The notes beneath the pieces are model-generated. The model had not been told where the DNA came from, ran no database searches, and saw nothing but the letters and a program-made list of their open reading frames with translations. From positions 4,184,576 through 4,248,575 of the forward strand of contig NC_037253.1 of the NCBI RefSeq assembly GCF_000002425.4: a stretch of DNA of 64,000 nt, given 5' to 3'. Below, one piece after another: positions 36,666 to 49,297 of this stretch. This DNA comes from Physcomitrium patens (Eukaryota > Streptophyta > Bryopsida > Funariales > Funariaceae). The stretch's first letter is position 1; each line of letters starts with the position of its first letter. The translations under genes and the position numbers were made by a program.

Positions 36666-37226
36666 TGTCACGGCCATAATCATGTAAGCTAACAATTACA
36701 TATAGAAATAGGTAGAAGTAAGTAAAAGTAGGTGAAAGTAAATTAATTCTATAATATTTAATATGGAAGCTTCTTAGAAACTTCCTAGACGCTACTTTGA
36801 CTTCATAGGTATCTTTAATTGACTTTTTGGATTAGAAACGTGGTCAACAAGTTGGCCATGTGCCAAACATGTTGTTAGCTTGAAGATCAAGCTAACTATG
36901 TAGCCTACACATAGAAAAACTTGCCTGGTAAGTCAAGGCATGTGCCCTACAAAATCAACACATATTGGAGGTTCTATGGAATGTCGCCACGTAGCCCTTA
37001 GTTAGATAGTATATATAGAGATAAGAGTGAAGGCTTCTTCACTCTTGTCAACTCCTTTCTTACTTCTAGTCTAGTTTCAAGGGTCTCTAGTTTTCTTGTC
37101 TTTTGGCAATAGCCATTTCAGTTTTTCTTTCAATATATATACTTGTTGATATATATTTTGTTACTTCTCTTTGAGTGAAGGCTCACTTGTCTGAATTGTT
37201 TTTTCATCGAGTTCTTGTCCTTGACA
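36666..37226 (+). repeat. B1 5' LTR
   Basis: 561 bp, TGTCACGG to TCCTTGACA. TATA box at 37010-37017; perfect 10-bp hairpin at 37023-37032 with 37037-37046. Confidence 0.93.
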
Positions 37227-37228
37227 GA

Positions 37229-37239
37229 TTGACGAGAGT
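37229..37239 (+). other. Putative self-priming primer-binding site of B1
   Basis: TTGACGAGAGT lies 2 nt after the 5' LTR and pairs over 11 bases, with one G-U, with ACTCTTGTCAA at 37041-37051. The latter starts 31 nt after the TATA box. A partial Met-tRNA-like TATCAGAGC lies further in, near 37250. Confidence 0.6.
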
Positions 37240-37438
37240 ACACCTACAATATCAGAGCTTTGTCTAATCTTGATTAAGAGTGGATTACCCCCTTTTCTTG
37301 ATAAGATATAAGCATATTAGAAGTTGCGGATTACCCTCTTCTAAACTGATATTGTCCTTAGTATTTTCTTTGTCCGCAAGTCCTCTCTTCTATTTGTCTT
37401 GAGCGATATTAGACATTCTTTCTTTTCTAAGTGTTATC

Positions 37439-38440
37439 ATGGTAGAACTTTTTGAAATGAAGAGTGTAATGGCACAAATGCAAGAGCAATTGAGGAAATT
37501 AATGCTTGCAATGCATCAACTGAATTTACCACCACAAGGAGCAATAAGATTGGCAGGAAGTGAAGATATAGAAATGGTTGGAGTTGCTTCAACATCTATA
37601 CCAAGCCATGTCCTTTCTCCTATGGTGGAACGTCCTTCAAATGTTAGAGAACTAAGAATTGTCCTACTCGAGAAGTTTGATGGCAACAGATCTAAGTTTT
37701 GAGGATTTATCAATCAACTGCAATTTGTGATTGAACTTCAATTCCAAAGCTATCCAACTCTAGAATCACAAGTTAGATTGATTGGTACGCTTCTTTCAGG
37801 TTCAGCACTATCGTGGTTTTCATCTTTTCTTGAACGACGAGATCCAATATTGGATAATCTAGAGGCTTTTTTGGCGGAGTTTTGATCCATGTATGGAGAA
37901 CATGATGCAATTTATATTGCAACCAACAAGATCCGTATTTTACGACAAGGTAATCGATCAGTAACATTATATGCTTCACAATTTTGACAACTTGTAACTG
38001 ATATCAAGTGAGATGATGCTGCACTTATTAGCCAATTTCTCTACGGATTACAATATGAGGTAAAAAATTTAATGCTCAACTTACCTGATCCTCAAACATT
38101 GAGTCAAGCAATTGACTTTGCTGTGAAGTGCGACAATCACCTTTTTGAATTCCGATCTGAGAACCATACAAGTAGACTTCAACGTTACCATAATTCAATG
38201 GCAACACCAACAGCTCTTCAACACATACATTCGGAAGTAGAGGATATGCAAATTGATGCAGTACGTTTCAAACCTCTTACTGAGGAACAAAAGACTCGTC
38301 GTCGTCAAGAAGGATTATGTTTATATTATAGAGAATCAAAGTACACTGCTCAACATTGTCCAATGAAACGATGCAATCACAAAATGAGGAGTATGGCTAT
38401 GAAAGAAGGTAATATGTCAAAAAACGAGTTTGTTTAGCTA
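37439..38440 (+). pseudogene. B1 gag
   Basis: It starts MVELFEMKSVMAQMQEQLRK and has the same layout as family A gag, ending in a knuckle-like segment at about 38310-38360. Broken. Confidence 0.85.
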
Positions 38441-38449
38441 CAATAGGGA

Positions 38450-41400
38450 CTGTGCGGCTAGAACCTTGCACAACTTCTAGTAAAGTTCCTATTCTCTCCT
38501 CAGAGCCCTCTCCTTGTTTTACATTAAATATTATTTTAGAACCTAAACATTACAAAGTCTCTGCATTATCAGATTCAGGAGCCTCAGCATGTTTTTTAGA
38601 TGAAGAATTTACTAAAAGATATAGCATATCTTAAGTAAAGAAAACTAAACCTGTTCATGTAGAAGTCATAGATGGTCGTCCATTGTCTTCTGGAGATATT
38701 ACTCACGAAATCCTTCCTATAGAAGTAATAATCAATGGTCATAATAGATTTGTAGTATTTAATATCATTAGAACTGCCTGTAATTCAGTCATTTTAGGTT
38801 TATCGTGGTTAGAAAAATACAACCTTCAAATAGATTAGATTTCCCGAACTCTTACTTTCTCTAAAAGTACAACTAACAGTGTAATTAAGCAAGTAGAGAG
38901 TCATAAGTCCAGTTCAATTAAACCTGTATTTATAGGTACAAAAGCTTTCATGCATGCTGCTATGAAAGAATCACCATACATTATTTATGCTACACCCGTT
39001 TTTACTGGTGAAAAGACTTCAAGTGGCATTCCAAGCCAATATCAAGAATTTCAAGATGTATTTGAAAAAAAGAATGCAGATACACTCCCGGAACATCGTC
39101 CCTATGATTGCTCAATTGACCTTCAAGAAGGGGCACAACCGCCATTCGGACCAATCTACAGTTTATCACAAAATGAGTTGGCTGAACTCAAGGAGTATAT
39201 TGAAGAAAATCTAGCCAAGAATTTCATACGCCATTCTAAATCTCCGGCAGGGACTCCAATTCTATTTGTGAAGAAAAAAGATGGATCATTGCGAATGTGT
39301 GTTGATTATCGAGGACTCAATAAGATTACCATCAAAAAAAGATATCCACTATCTTTAATATCCGGACTTCTTGATGAGCTAAATGAAGCTAAGATCTATA
39401 CAAAAATAGATCTTCGGGGAGCATACAATCTAGTATGCATCAAAGAAGGTGATGAATGGAAGACTGCGTTTCGAACTAGGTATGGACATTTTGAATACAA
39501 CGTCATGCCTTTTGAACTTACAAATGCACCAGCATGAATGATGTTTTTCGAGAGTTTTTGGACGATTTTGTGGTATGTTATCTAGACGACATCTTGATCT
39601 ATTCTAAGAATCCAGAAGATCATGAACTTCATGTTCGTCGTGTGTTACAAAAATTAAGAGATGCAGGACTCTATACCCAGATAAAAAAGTGTGTATTCCA
39701 TACTAGTCAAGTCGATTTTTTAGGTTACATCATTTCAAATGATGGACTTATGACGGATCCTAAGAAAATTCAAACTATTATAAATTGGAAGATCCCAAAA
39801 ACGGTAAGAGATGTCCAATGTTTTTTGGGATTAATCAACTACTATCGGATCTTTGTCAAAGACTTCTCTCGAGTTGTAGCTCCACTTACACGTTTGACTT
39901 GTAAAGACAAACTCCAATGGAATTAAGAAGCGGAAGTTGCTTTTGAATCTTTGAAGACAGCGTTTGTTTGTGCATCAATCTTGTATCGTGTTGATTTTTC
40001 CAAAGCATTCTTTATGGAAACAGATGCATCGAACTTTGCTCTGGGTGCAGTTTTATCACAAATGGGAACAGATGACAAACTTCATCCAGTAGCCTTTCAT
40101 TCAAGAAAATTCTCAGTAGCAAAAATCAATTATGAGATCCACGACAAAGAACTTCTTGCAATTGTGGATTCTTTTCAAGAATGGTGTCATTATCTAGAAG
40201 GCGCTTCTAGTCCAGTCACCGTATATACAGATCACAAGAACCTCAAATATTTTATGTCAGCACGCGTATTAAATCGTCACCAAGCTCGTTGGAGCATGTC
40301 TTTATCAAGATTCGAGTTCATCATCACTTATCGGCCAGGAAAACAACAAGGTTTATCCGATGGCTTGTCTAGACGTTCTTATCTTGCACCAAAAGAAAGA
40401 GATGCAGCTTTTGAGCAACAAAGAACGGTTTTCTTGAAGCCGAAATAATTTTATCTTCGAGCAATAAAATCAACATTGACTGTTGATTTAACTTTTTTCA
40501 AGCAAGTTTAGTTAAGTTTGTCTTCAGACCCTCTTGTTCATGATATCAAGAACAATTCTTTTAAATCTCATGATCCATCTAAATTTGAATTCAAGAACAA
40601 CCTACTCTATTTCGAAGGACGCCTATATGTTCCAGAAGGAGAAACACGTTTACGTGTTCTTCAAGCTCATCACGACTTCCCAGTAGCAGGACATTTCGGA
40701 TATAATAAGACTTTAGAGCTGATATCTAGGGATTTTTAATGGCTTCAAATATAGAAGGCAGTTAAAGATTTTGTACAATCATGTGATGTTTGTTCAAGAT
40801 CGAAAACTCCTCGTCATCGATCTTTTGGACTTCTTCAACCATTACCCATTCCAAAACAACCATGGTCTTCTGTTTTTATAGACTTCATCACGGATCTTCT
40901 AATCTCAGGTTCTTATGACTCTATATTCGTGATAATAGATCGTTTTACCAAGATGGCACATCTTATACCATGTATAAAATCTATCACAGGTGAAGAAACA
41001 GCTAAGCTCTTTCTTGACAATATCTATCGCTATCATGGATTACCCAAAGATATTATATCAGATAAGAGAAATCAATTTGTATCAAGATTTTGGCGAATTC
41101 TTTTCAAGATTCTTAAAGTGGATATAAAACTATCTTCGGCATTCCATCCTCAAACTAATGGACAAACGGAGCATGTTAATCAAGTTTTAGAGCAATATTT
41201 AAGATGTACCATTAATTACCAACAAGATGATTGGACAACTCTTTTGCCATTGGCAGAGTTTGCTTACAATAACACGGTACACTCTTCTACAAAACAAACA
41301 CCTTTCTTTGCTAATTATGGTTATTATCCACGACTTGATACTTTTGACTTTTCAAAAGTTGATAATCCTGCTGCGAAAGATTTCGCAATTCATTTATCAG

Positions 41401-41900
41401 AGCTACATGCAACGATGAAGGCGCTGTTAAAAGAGGCTCAAGAACAACAAAAGGCCAATGCGGATGTCTATCGAAAGGAACAACCATCATTCGTCTTGGG
41501 TGATAAGGTATGGCTACTTTGTCGCAATATCAAGACCACTCGTCTTTTTGACAAGTTGGACTATTGAAGGCTGGGACCATTTTCTATTTCTGAACAAATC
41601 AATCCAGTTGCATATCGTTTACATCTATCGGAGTCAATGAAAATCCATCCAATATTCCACGTGTTCCTTCTTGAACCATACAAGACAGTGGACATACCAA
41701 GAAGATGACAAGCTCTACTTCTTCCTATAGAAGTGGACAATAATGAAGATTTTGAAGTAGAAGAAGTCTTAGATTCAAGCCGACGCCGAAATAAATTAGA
41801 ATATCTTTTCCATTGGTGCGGATATGGTATTAGTGAATGCAAATGGGAGCCAATAAAGAATCTTGTAAATACAACAAAGGCGGTGGAGGCATTTCATTGA
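38450..41900 (+). pseudogene. B1 pol: protease, RT, RNase H, integrase, chromodomain
   Basis: Protease DSGASACFLDEEF (about 38572), reverse transcriptase [11 protein letters not shown] (about 39295) and FVVCYLDDILIYSKN (about 39567), RNase H YTDHKNLKYF (about 40227), integrase zinc region near 40780 and core with IIDRFTKMAHL (about 40930), chromodomain near 41750-41890. Broken. Confidence 0.92.
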
Positions 41901-42017
41901 CGACATCCATCAAAAGTAAGATGAAAACCTTCTTTATAAAAAAAACAACATCTAGGCAAGATAACATTCTACTTTCAATTCTTGTTCGTAGCTTCGTTGT
42001 AGTAGTGGCGCTCAAGA

Positions 42018-42444
42018 GATGGAGAACCGACAACCAGCAGATTCAACTCAAGAGCCTTCATTTGCTGACCTGTCGGACGAGACATTACGATTGTCACAAC
42101 CTTCAAGACTACGCAATCGAGATGAAGATCTTCAAGAACGACATGTTCTTCCTCAAATAGATGGTGAGATACAACGCATTTGGAATCACGATTAGAGAAG
42201 GGACTCTCGATGTTTGGTGATTTTGATAGAGGAAGGAACAACTCCTGATGGTATTCCAAATATTCTATTCGAAGGAAGTTACGAATGCCCCAACAATGAT
42301 CGAATAACTGGGTGGTCTTCCGGCCCTGGTATGGGACACTACCGATGGTTGAGAGGCCCTATCAATCATCTTCAAAGAAAACAGAGATTAGAGTATGTGG
42401 CGAATACAATTCGTCGCATCATAGATTTCCTCAACATACGATGA
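42018..42444 (+). pseudogene. B1 copy of the extra 3' ORF
   Basis: It begins MENRQPADSTQEPSFADLSD and ends with GMGHYRWLRGPINHL and RLEYVANTIRRI. It is clearly homologous to the family A ORFs at 28237 and 30905 despite about half of the residues differing. Function unknown. Broken. Confidence 0.78.
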
Positions 42445-42482
42445 TCGCTCCTCATGGAACTCGTCCCTAGAAGGGGGAGTAA

Positions 42483-43042
42483 TGTCACGGCCATAATCAT
42501 GTAAGCTAATAATTACATATAGAAATAGGTAGAAGTAAGTAAAAATAGGTAAAAATAAGTTAATTCTATAATATTTAATATGGAAGCTTCCTAGAAACTT
42601 CCTAGATGCTGCTTTGACTTCATAGGTGTCTTTAATTGACTTTTTGGATTAGAAACGTGGTCAACAAGTTGGCCATGTGCCACACATATTGTTAGCTTGA
42701 AGATCAAGCTAACTATGTGGCCCAACGTAGAAAAACTTGCCTTGTAAGTCAAGGCATGTGCCCTACAAAGTGAACACATATTGGAGGTCCTATAGAATGT
42801 CGCCACGTAGTCCCTAGTTAGATAGTATATATATAGATAAGAGTGAAGGCTTCTTCACTCTTGTCAACTCTTTTCTTGCTTCTAGTCTAGTTTCAAGGGT
42901 CTCTAGTTTTCTTGTCTTTTGGCAATAGCCATTCCAGTTTCTCTTTCAATATACATATTTGTTTATTTATATTTTGTTATCTTTCTTTGAGTGAAGGCTC
43001 ACTTGTCTAAATTATTTTTTCACCAAGTTCTTGTCCTTGACA
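42483..43042 (+). repeat. B1 3' LTR
   Basis: 560 bp, preceded by a polypurine tract (AGAAGGGGGAGTAA, 42469-42482) and followed by the ATAAG duplication. Confidence 0.93.
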
Positions 43043-43047
43043 ATAAG

Positions 43048-43722
43048 AAACAAAAATGGCCAATTGATATGGAACATGGATGGACAATACGAGCAGCTAA
43101 TAACACACGGGTCGAATTATATGGAGCTTGTCTAGATGACAAAATTCGGATTGGAGATGTTGCGATGGAGCAACATTTCTTTGTTCAAGATACAATGTCT
43201 TATCCGTTGATTTTAGGACAACCTTATATTATGGCAACACACATGGAAACAAAAGTACTTGACGATGGTTCTGCTTATGCAAGGGTACATAGCGAAGATG
43301 GTAGGAAATCTGTACAATTTCTAACAGTACCTCCTAACCATGAATGGAATCAAGATAGGTTGAGGGAGAAACCATTGCCAAAGATTGTTGAAGGATTTAA
43401 GGATTTTGGGGAGGTACCACTATAAAGCGAGATTATGGAGGTACAAAAGAAGAGGTACTCTCGCGAGATGAAGGTGCCTTTGATGCGAGTTTTATTGGTA
43501 TTTTGGAGAATGGAAATATTATGTATAAGAAAGTTGATGATTTTAAAAGAAAAGAAAGAAAAAGATTATATAATATTGAAGGAGAATTACGCAAGTTAGG
43601 TTCATTGCAAGAAGATGAAAGTGATTTGGATAATAAAGATGACGAAGACGAACTGGACAAAGATGTAGAGAATATATTATAAATCAAACAGCAATTGGAT
43701 AAATTAGTGCATACCGGTGTTG
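43048..43722 (+). pseudogene. Family C remainder of protease and start of pol
   Basis: The segment has a protease-like C-terminal part (TMSYPLILGQPYI, about 43195), an acidic stretch, and LDKLVHTGV just before the LTR. LDKLVHTGV resembles the entry of a reverse transcriptase domain, but nothing further follows. Broken. Confidence 0.7.
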
Positions 43723-44920
43723 TGTTGTAACACGAGTATACAGTGAAAATATAAAGAAAGGGGACTTTTATTAATATTCAATTACCTCGAATATTGGGAG
43801 CAACGACCAATTTCAGTACAAATACTAAGAGGCCAGGTTCAGTCACCCCGTTACAGTCAGTCGGGGCATACTGAAATGCTCCGTTTGATTCCAATAACGG
43901 GAGTCAACAGGAAGGGATGGACCAATTCACACGACGGGTGAGCCTGGTTCGAAGAGCCAATTGGATCCAATTTCAAGACATCCAATCTAGGTCTTACTAC
44001 GGGCCTCTTAGCCAATCTGACGCGAAGGACCAATTTGACCCAATTACGGGATCATCTAAGTCTTACTACGGGCCTCTTAGCCAATATGAGACCTGAATTG
44101 GTCGGGCGACTCAATGTGGTCCTGATTACGGGGTTTTGATTCTGTTTCAGGCTGTCCTATTCTCTGTGCCATTTCAGGGAACGTTATTTTCGGTAAAAAG
44201 TTCTCTTAAAGATAAAAACGGAAGAGAGAACTCTGACGGCGGGAGCCAATTCTAGACCCAAGATGAAAGATTGAAGAAATTCAGAGGTTAGGGTTTGAAA
44301 GAGGGGAGAATTAGGGTTAAAGAGGAGGATAGGTTAAGAAATGAGGGTAGAGAATAAGTTTTTGGGGGTTTTGAAGGATCAAGGAGCTAGCTTCATGCTT
44401 CGGGCAGGGAAAAAAGATAGAGAATTGGATTTTTTTTTCTTCATAGGATTTTGGGAAGACAGAGGTAATCGTTGCTGAAGTCAGTGCTGTACTGGTGAAT
44501 CGGGATTTTAATGAAGTGGGTGTGATTACTCTTGATTGTTTTGTGAAATCGAGTTACGTCTGTGATGAAGAATTAAAAGAGTGTCTATAGGATTGAGTAT
44601 GCGGAGTGAATGAAATTTATTGGATTAATCTAACAAGATAGTCAGTGGATACAAGATCGTGAGTATAAAGCGGTATCGAAGATTAGCAGTTTGAGTTGTT
44701 CAGGGTTCTCTATAACGTCTAGAGACCTATCGGCTGGGGCAAAAAGGACTTTGGCAAGCAGTCGAAGGGCATCCGTATAGATTTATGGTATATTCTTATA
44801 GTCGTTTATATTCCAACAGTCAATAACCGATAGACTGCTTGAATATTGGCGAATCTCCATACTACCTTCTACAGCCAGACGCCTGGCGCGTTCTCGAGCA
44901 GGAAAGCACGTAATACGACA
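43723..44920 (+). repeat. Family C LTR 2
   Basis: 1198 bp, TGTTGTAACACGAG to GTAATACGACA, diverged from LTR 1. It follows pol-start sequence without a polypurine tract. Confidence 0.85.
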
Positions 44921-44956
44921 CCAGAGGATGCACAGGTTCAGAGGGGGTAGATATTG
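44921..44956 (+). other. 36-bp internal remnant between family C LTRs
   Basis: It contains the purine-rich stretch CAGAGGGGGTAG directly before LTR 3, as expected of the 3' end of an internal region. Almost everything between primer site and polypurine tract is absent. Confidence 0.6.
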
Positions 44957-45946
44957 TATTGTAATACGAGTATACCGTGAAAATATAAAGAAAAGGGACT
45001 TTTATTAATGTTCAGTTACCTTGGATATTGGGAGCAATGACCGATTTCAATGCCAATATTCAAGGGCCAGTTCAAACACCCCGTCATAGTCGGTCAAGGC
45101 ATACTTACTAGTAACGAAATGTGCCGTTCGAGTCCAATAGTGGGAGTCAATAGAATCGAAAGGACTAAACCGATGACTGAGCGAGCTGTTCTGTTCTCTG
45201 TGCTGTTTCAGGGAACGTTGTTTCCGAAAAAAGAACCTTTTAAAAGGCAAAAAATGGAGGAGAAAGCTCTGAAGGTAGAGTGAATTCTGGATCCAAGATG
45301 GAAGATTGAAGAAATTCAGAGGCTAGGGTTGGAAAGAGGGAAGAATTAGTGTGAAAGGGGAGAATTAGGGTTTTTTAAGGGTTAGAGAGCTAGCTTCATG
45401 CTTTGGGGGGGAGGGGGGAGAGGGGGGGAGGGAAAAAGATAGAGAATTGGGATTTTTTTTTCTTCATAGGATTTTGGGAAGACAGAGGCAATCGTTACTG
45501 AAAGTCAGTGTTGTACTGGTGAATCGGAGTTTTAATGAAGTGGGTGTGATTACTCTTGACTGTTTTGTGAAATTTAAGTTACGTTTGTGATTGAAGAATT
45601 AAAAGGGTGTCTATAGGATTGAGTATGCGGAGTGAATGAAAATTTTTGGGTTAATCTAAGAAGACAGTCAGTAGATACAAGGTCGTGAGTATAAAGCGAT
45701 ATCGGAGATTAGCAGATTGGGTTGTTCGGGGTTCTCTGTAATATCTAGAGACCTACCGACTGGGGCAAAAAAGATTTCAGCGAGCAGTCAAAAGACATCC
45801 GTATAGATTTATGGTATATTTTTATAATTGTTTATATTCCAACATTCAAAAACTGATAGACTGCTTGAATGTTAGTGAATCTCTATACTACCTTTTATAG
45901 CCAGACGCCCGACGCGTACTTGAGCAAGAAAGCACGTAATACGACA
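44957..45946 (+). repeat. Family C LTR 3
   Basis: It starts TATTGTAATACGAG and ends GTAATACGACA. It lacks an internal segment of roughly 270 bp present in LTR 1. It is followed by the ACGCT duplication and B2 sequence. Confidence 0.85.
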
Positions 45947-48530
45947 ACGCTTTGGAAAAATCAACATGATATAAGATTGGTGCAGAGACAAATGTTGTCT
46001 TCAAAGATTCAAAAACAACTTTTGCTTCTTGATTCTCTTGGAGTTTGTCTTTACAAGTCAAACATGTAAGTGGAGCTGCAACTCGAGAAAAGTCTTTGAT
46101 GAAGATTCGATAGTAGTTGATAAATCTCAAAAAGCATTCGACATCTCTTACCGTTTTTGAGATCTTCCAATCTATAATAGTTTGAACTTTCTTAGGATCC
46201 ATCATAAGTCCATCATTTGAAATGATGTAATCTAAAAAATCGACTTGATTAGTATAGAATACACATTTTTTTATCTTGGCATAGAGTCCCGCATCTCTAA
46301 ATTTTTGTAACACACGACGAACATGAAGTTCATGATCTTCTAGATTCTTAGAATAGATCAAGATGTCGTCTAGATAATAGACCACAAAATCATCCAAAAA
46401 CTCTCAAAAAGTATCATTCATTAGATATTGAAAAGCTGCTGGTGCATTTGTAAGTCCAAAAGGCATGACGTTGTATTCAAAATGTCCATACCTAGTTCGA
46501 AACGCAGTCTTCCATTCATCTCCTTCTTTGATGCATACTAGATTGTAGGCTCCCCGAAGATCTATTTTTGTATAGATCTTAGCTTGATTCAGTTGATCAA
46601 GAAGTCCAGATATTAAAGGTAGTGGATACTTGTTCTTGATGGTAATCTTGTTGAGTCCTCGATAATCAATACACATCTGCAATGATCCATCTTTTTTCTT
46701 CACAAATAGAATTGGAGCTCCTCCAGAAGATTTAGAATGGCATATGAAATTCTTGGCTAGATTTTCTTCAATATACTCCTTGAGTTCAGTCAACTCATTT
46801 TGTGATAAACTGTAGATTGGTCCAAATGGTAGTTGTGCTCCTTCTTGAAGGTCAATTGAGCAACCATAGGGATGATGTTCCAAGAGTGTATCCACATTTT
46901 TTTTTTCAAATACATCTTGAAATTCTTGATATTGGCTTGGAATGCCACATGAAGTCTTTGTACCATTAGAAATGGGTGTCGCATAAATAATATATGGTCA
47001 TTCTTTCATAATAGCATACAAAACAGCTTTTGTACCTATAAACACGGATTTAATTGAACTGGACTTATGATTCTCTACTTCATTAACTACACTATTAGTT
47101 ATACTTTTAGAGAAAGTAAGAGTTCAAGAAATCCAATCTATTTGAGGGTTGTATTTTTCTAACCACGATAAACCTAAAATAACTAGATTAGAGGGAGATC
47201 TAATGATACTAAATACTACAAAGCTATTATGACCATTAATTATTACTTTTATAGGAAGGATTTTGTGAGTAATATCTCTAAAAGATAATGGACGACCATC
47301 TATGACTTCTACATGAACAGGTTTAGTTTTCTTTATTAAATATATGCTATGTCTTTTAGTAAATTCTTCATCTAAGAAACACGCTGAGGCTCATGAATCT
47401 AACAAGGCAGAGGCTTTGTAATATTTAGATCCTAAAATAATATTTAATGTAAAATAAGGAGAGGGCTCTAAGGAAAGAATAGGACCTTTACTAGATGTTG
47501 TGCAAGGTTCCAGCCGCACGGTCCCTATTGTAGCTGGACAAACTCGTTTTCTGACATATTGTCTTCTTTGACAGCCATACTCTTCATTTTGTAGTTGCGT
47601 CATTTTTTTGGACAATGTTGAGCAGTGTGTTTTGGTTCTCAACAATATAAACATAATCCTTCTTGACGACGACGAGTCTTTTCTTGCTCAGTATGAGGTT
47701 TGAAACGTACTGCATCAATTTACATATCCTCTACTTCTGAATGTATGTGTTGAAGAAGTGTTGGTGTTGCCATTGAATTATAGTAACGTTGAGGTTGGTT
47801 CTCAGATCGAAATTCAAAAAGGTGATTATCGCACTTCACAGCAAAGTCAATTGCTTGACTCAATGTTTGAGGATCAGGTAAGTTGAGCATTAATTTTTTT
47901 TACCTCGTATTGTAATCCGTAGAGAAATTGGCTAATAAGTGCAGCATCATCTCACTTGATATCAGTTACAAGTTGTCAAAATTGTGAAGCATACAACGTT
48001 ACTGATCAATTTTCTTGTCGTAAAATATGGATCTTATTGGTTGCAATACAAATTGCATCATGTTCTCCATACATGGATTGAAACTCTGCCAAAAAAGCCT
48101 CTAGATTATCTTATATTAGATCTCGTCGTTCAAGAAAAGATGAAAACCATAATAGTACTGAATCTGAAAGAAGCGTACTAATGAATCTAACTTGCGATCC
48201 TGGAGTTGGATAGCTTTGGGGTTGAAGTTGAATCACAAGTTGCAGTTGATTGATAAATCCTCAAAACTTGGATCTGGTGCCATCAAACTTCTCGAGTAGG
48301 GCAATTCTTAGTTCTCTAACATTTGAAGGGCGTTCTACTATAGGAGAAAGGACATGGCTTGGTATAGATGTTGAAGCAGCTCCAACCATTTCTATATCTT
48401 CACTTCCTGCCAATCTTATTGCTCCTTGTGGTGGTAAATTCAGTTGATGCATTGCAAGCATTAATTCCCTCAATTGCTCTTGCATTTGTGCCATTGCACT
48501 CTTCATTTCAAGAAGTTCTACCATGATAAC
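45947..48530 (-). pseudogene. B2 reverse transcriptase, protease and gag region
   Basis: Reverse transcriptase shows FVVYYLDDILIYSKN (about 46370) and [11 protein letters not shown] (about 46660). The protease region lies near 47100-47480 and gag near 47550-48524, starting MVELLEMKSAMAQMQEQLRE. Closely related to B1. Broken. Confidence 0.9.
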
Positions 48531-48736
48531 ACTTAGAAAAGAAAGAATGTCTAATATCGCTCAAGACAAATAGAAGAGAGGACTTGCGGACAAAGAAAAT
48601 ACTAAGGACAATATCAGTTTAGAAGAGGGTAATCCGCAACTTCTAATATGCTTATATCTTATCAAGAAAAGGGGATAATCCACTCTTAATCAAGATTAGA
48701 CAAAGCTCTGATATTGTAGGTGTACTCTCGTCAATC

Positions 48737-49297
48737 TGTCAAGGACAAGAACTCGATGAAAAAACAATTCAGACAAGTGAGCCTTCAGTCAAAGAGAAGT
48801 AACAAAATATATATAAACAAGTATATATATTGAAAGAAAAACTGAAATGGCTATTGCCAAAAGACAAGAAAACTAGAGACCCTTGAAACTAGACTAGAAG
48901 TAAGAAAGGAGTTGACAAGAATGAAGAAGGCTTTACTCTTGTCTCTATATATACTGTCTAATTAGGGGCTACGTGGCAACATTCAATAGGACCTCCAATA
49001 AGTGTTGACTTTGTAAGTCACATGCCTTGACTTATAATACAAGTTTTTCTATGTGTGGGCCACATTGTTAGCTTGGTCTTCAAGCTAACAAAATGTGTGG
49101 TACATGGCCAACTTGTTGACCACGTTTCTAATCCAAAAAATCAATTAAAGACACCTATAAAGTCAAAGCAGCATCTATAAAGCTTCTAGAAAGCTTCCAT
49201 ACCAAATACTATAGAATTAACTTAATTTTATCTACTTTTACTTACTTCTACCTATTTATATTTGTAATTACTGGTTTACATGAGTATGTCCATGACA
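48737..49297 (-). repeat. B2 5' LTR
   Basis: 561 bp, inverse orientation, TGTCAAGG to TCCATGACA on the plus strand. The adjacent internal sequence (minus strand) again carries GATTGACGAGAGT, as in B1. Confidence 0.9.

Larger units (their letters stand above)
36666..43042 (+). mobile_element. B1: family B chromovirus inside family C, broken
   Basis: It is flanked by the 5-bp duplication ATAAG (36661-36665 and 43043-43047). LTRs are 36666-37226 and 42483-43042. Its order is gag, protease, reverse transcriptase, RNase H, integrase, chromodomain, extra ORF. The LTRs differ by a few percent, so it is older than A2 but younger than its host C element. Roughly ten breaks. Confidence 0.95.
33352..45946 (+). 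mobile_element. C cluster: LTR element with gag and protease only, three LTRs
   Basis: It is inserted in B2, with ACGCT at 33347-33351 and 45947-45951 as target duplication. Layout: LTR (33356-34634), gag and protease region interrupted by B1, LTR (43723-44920), 36 bp with a polypurine tract, LTR (44957-45946). Four extra bases (CTCG) precede the first LTR. No reverse transcriptase, RNase H or integrase is present. Broken. Confidence 0.85.
21479..49297 (-). mobile_element. B2: family B chromovirus, host of the nested insertions, broken
   Basis: Two LTRs of 561 bp bound it (21479-22039 and 48737-49297). Its own sequence occupies 21479-22917, 31747-33351 and 45947-49297. The rest is a family A cluster and a family C cluster inserted into it. 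Integrase and RNase H remains lie at 31760-33340; reverse transcriptase, protease and gag at 45950-48530. It has well over ten breaks, and the LTRs differ visibly. The target duplication is imperfect (TAAT-like). Confidence 0.88.
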
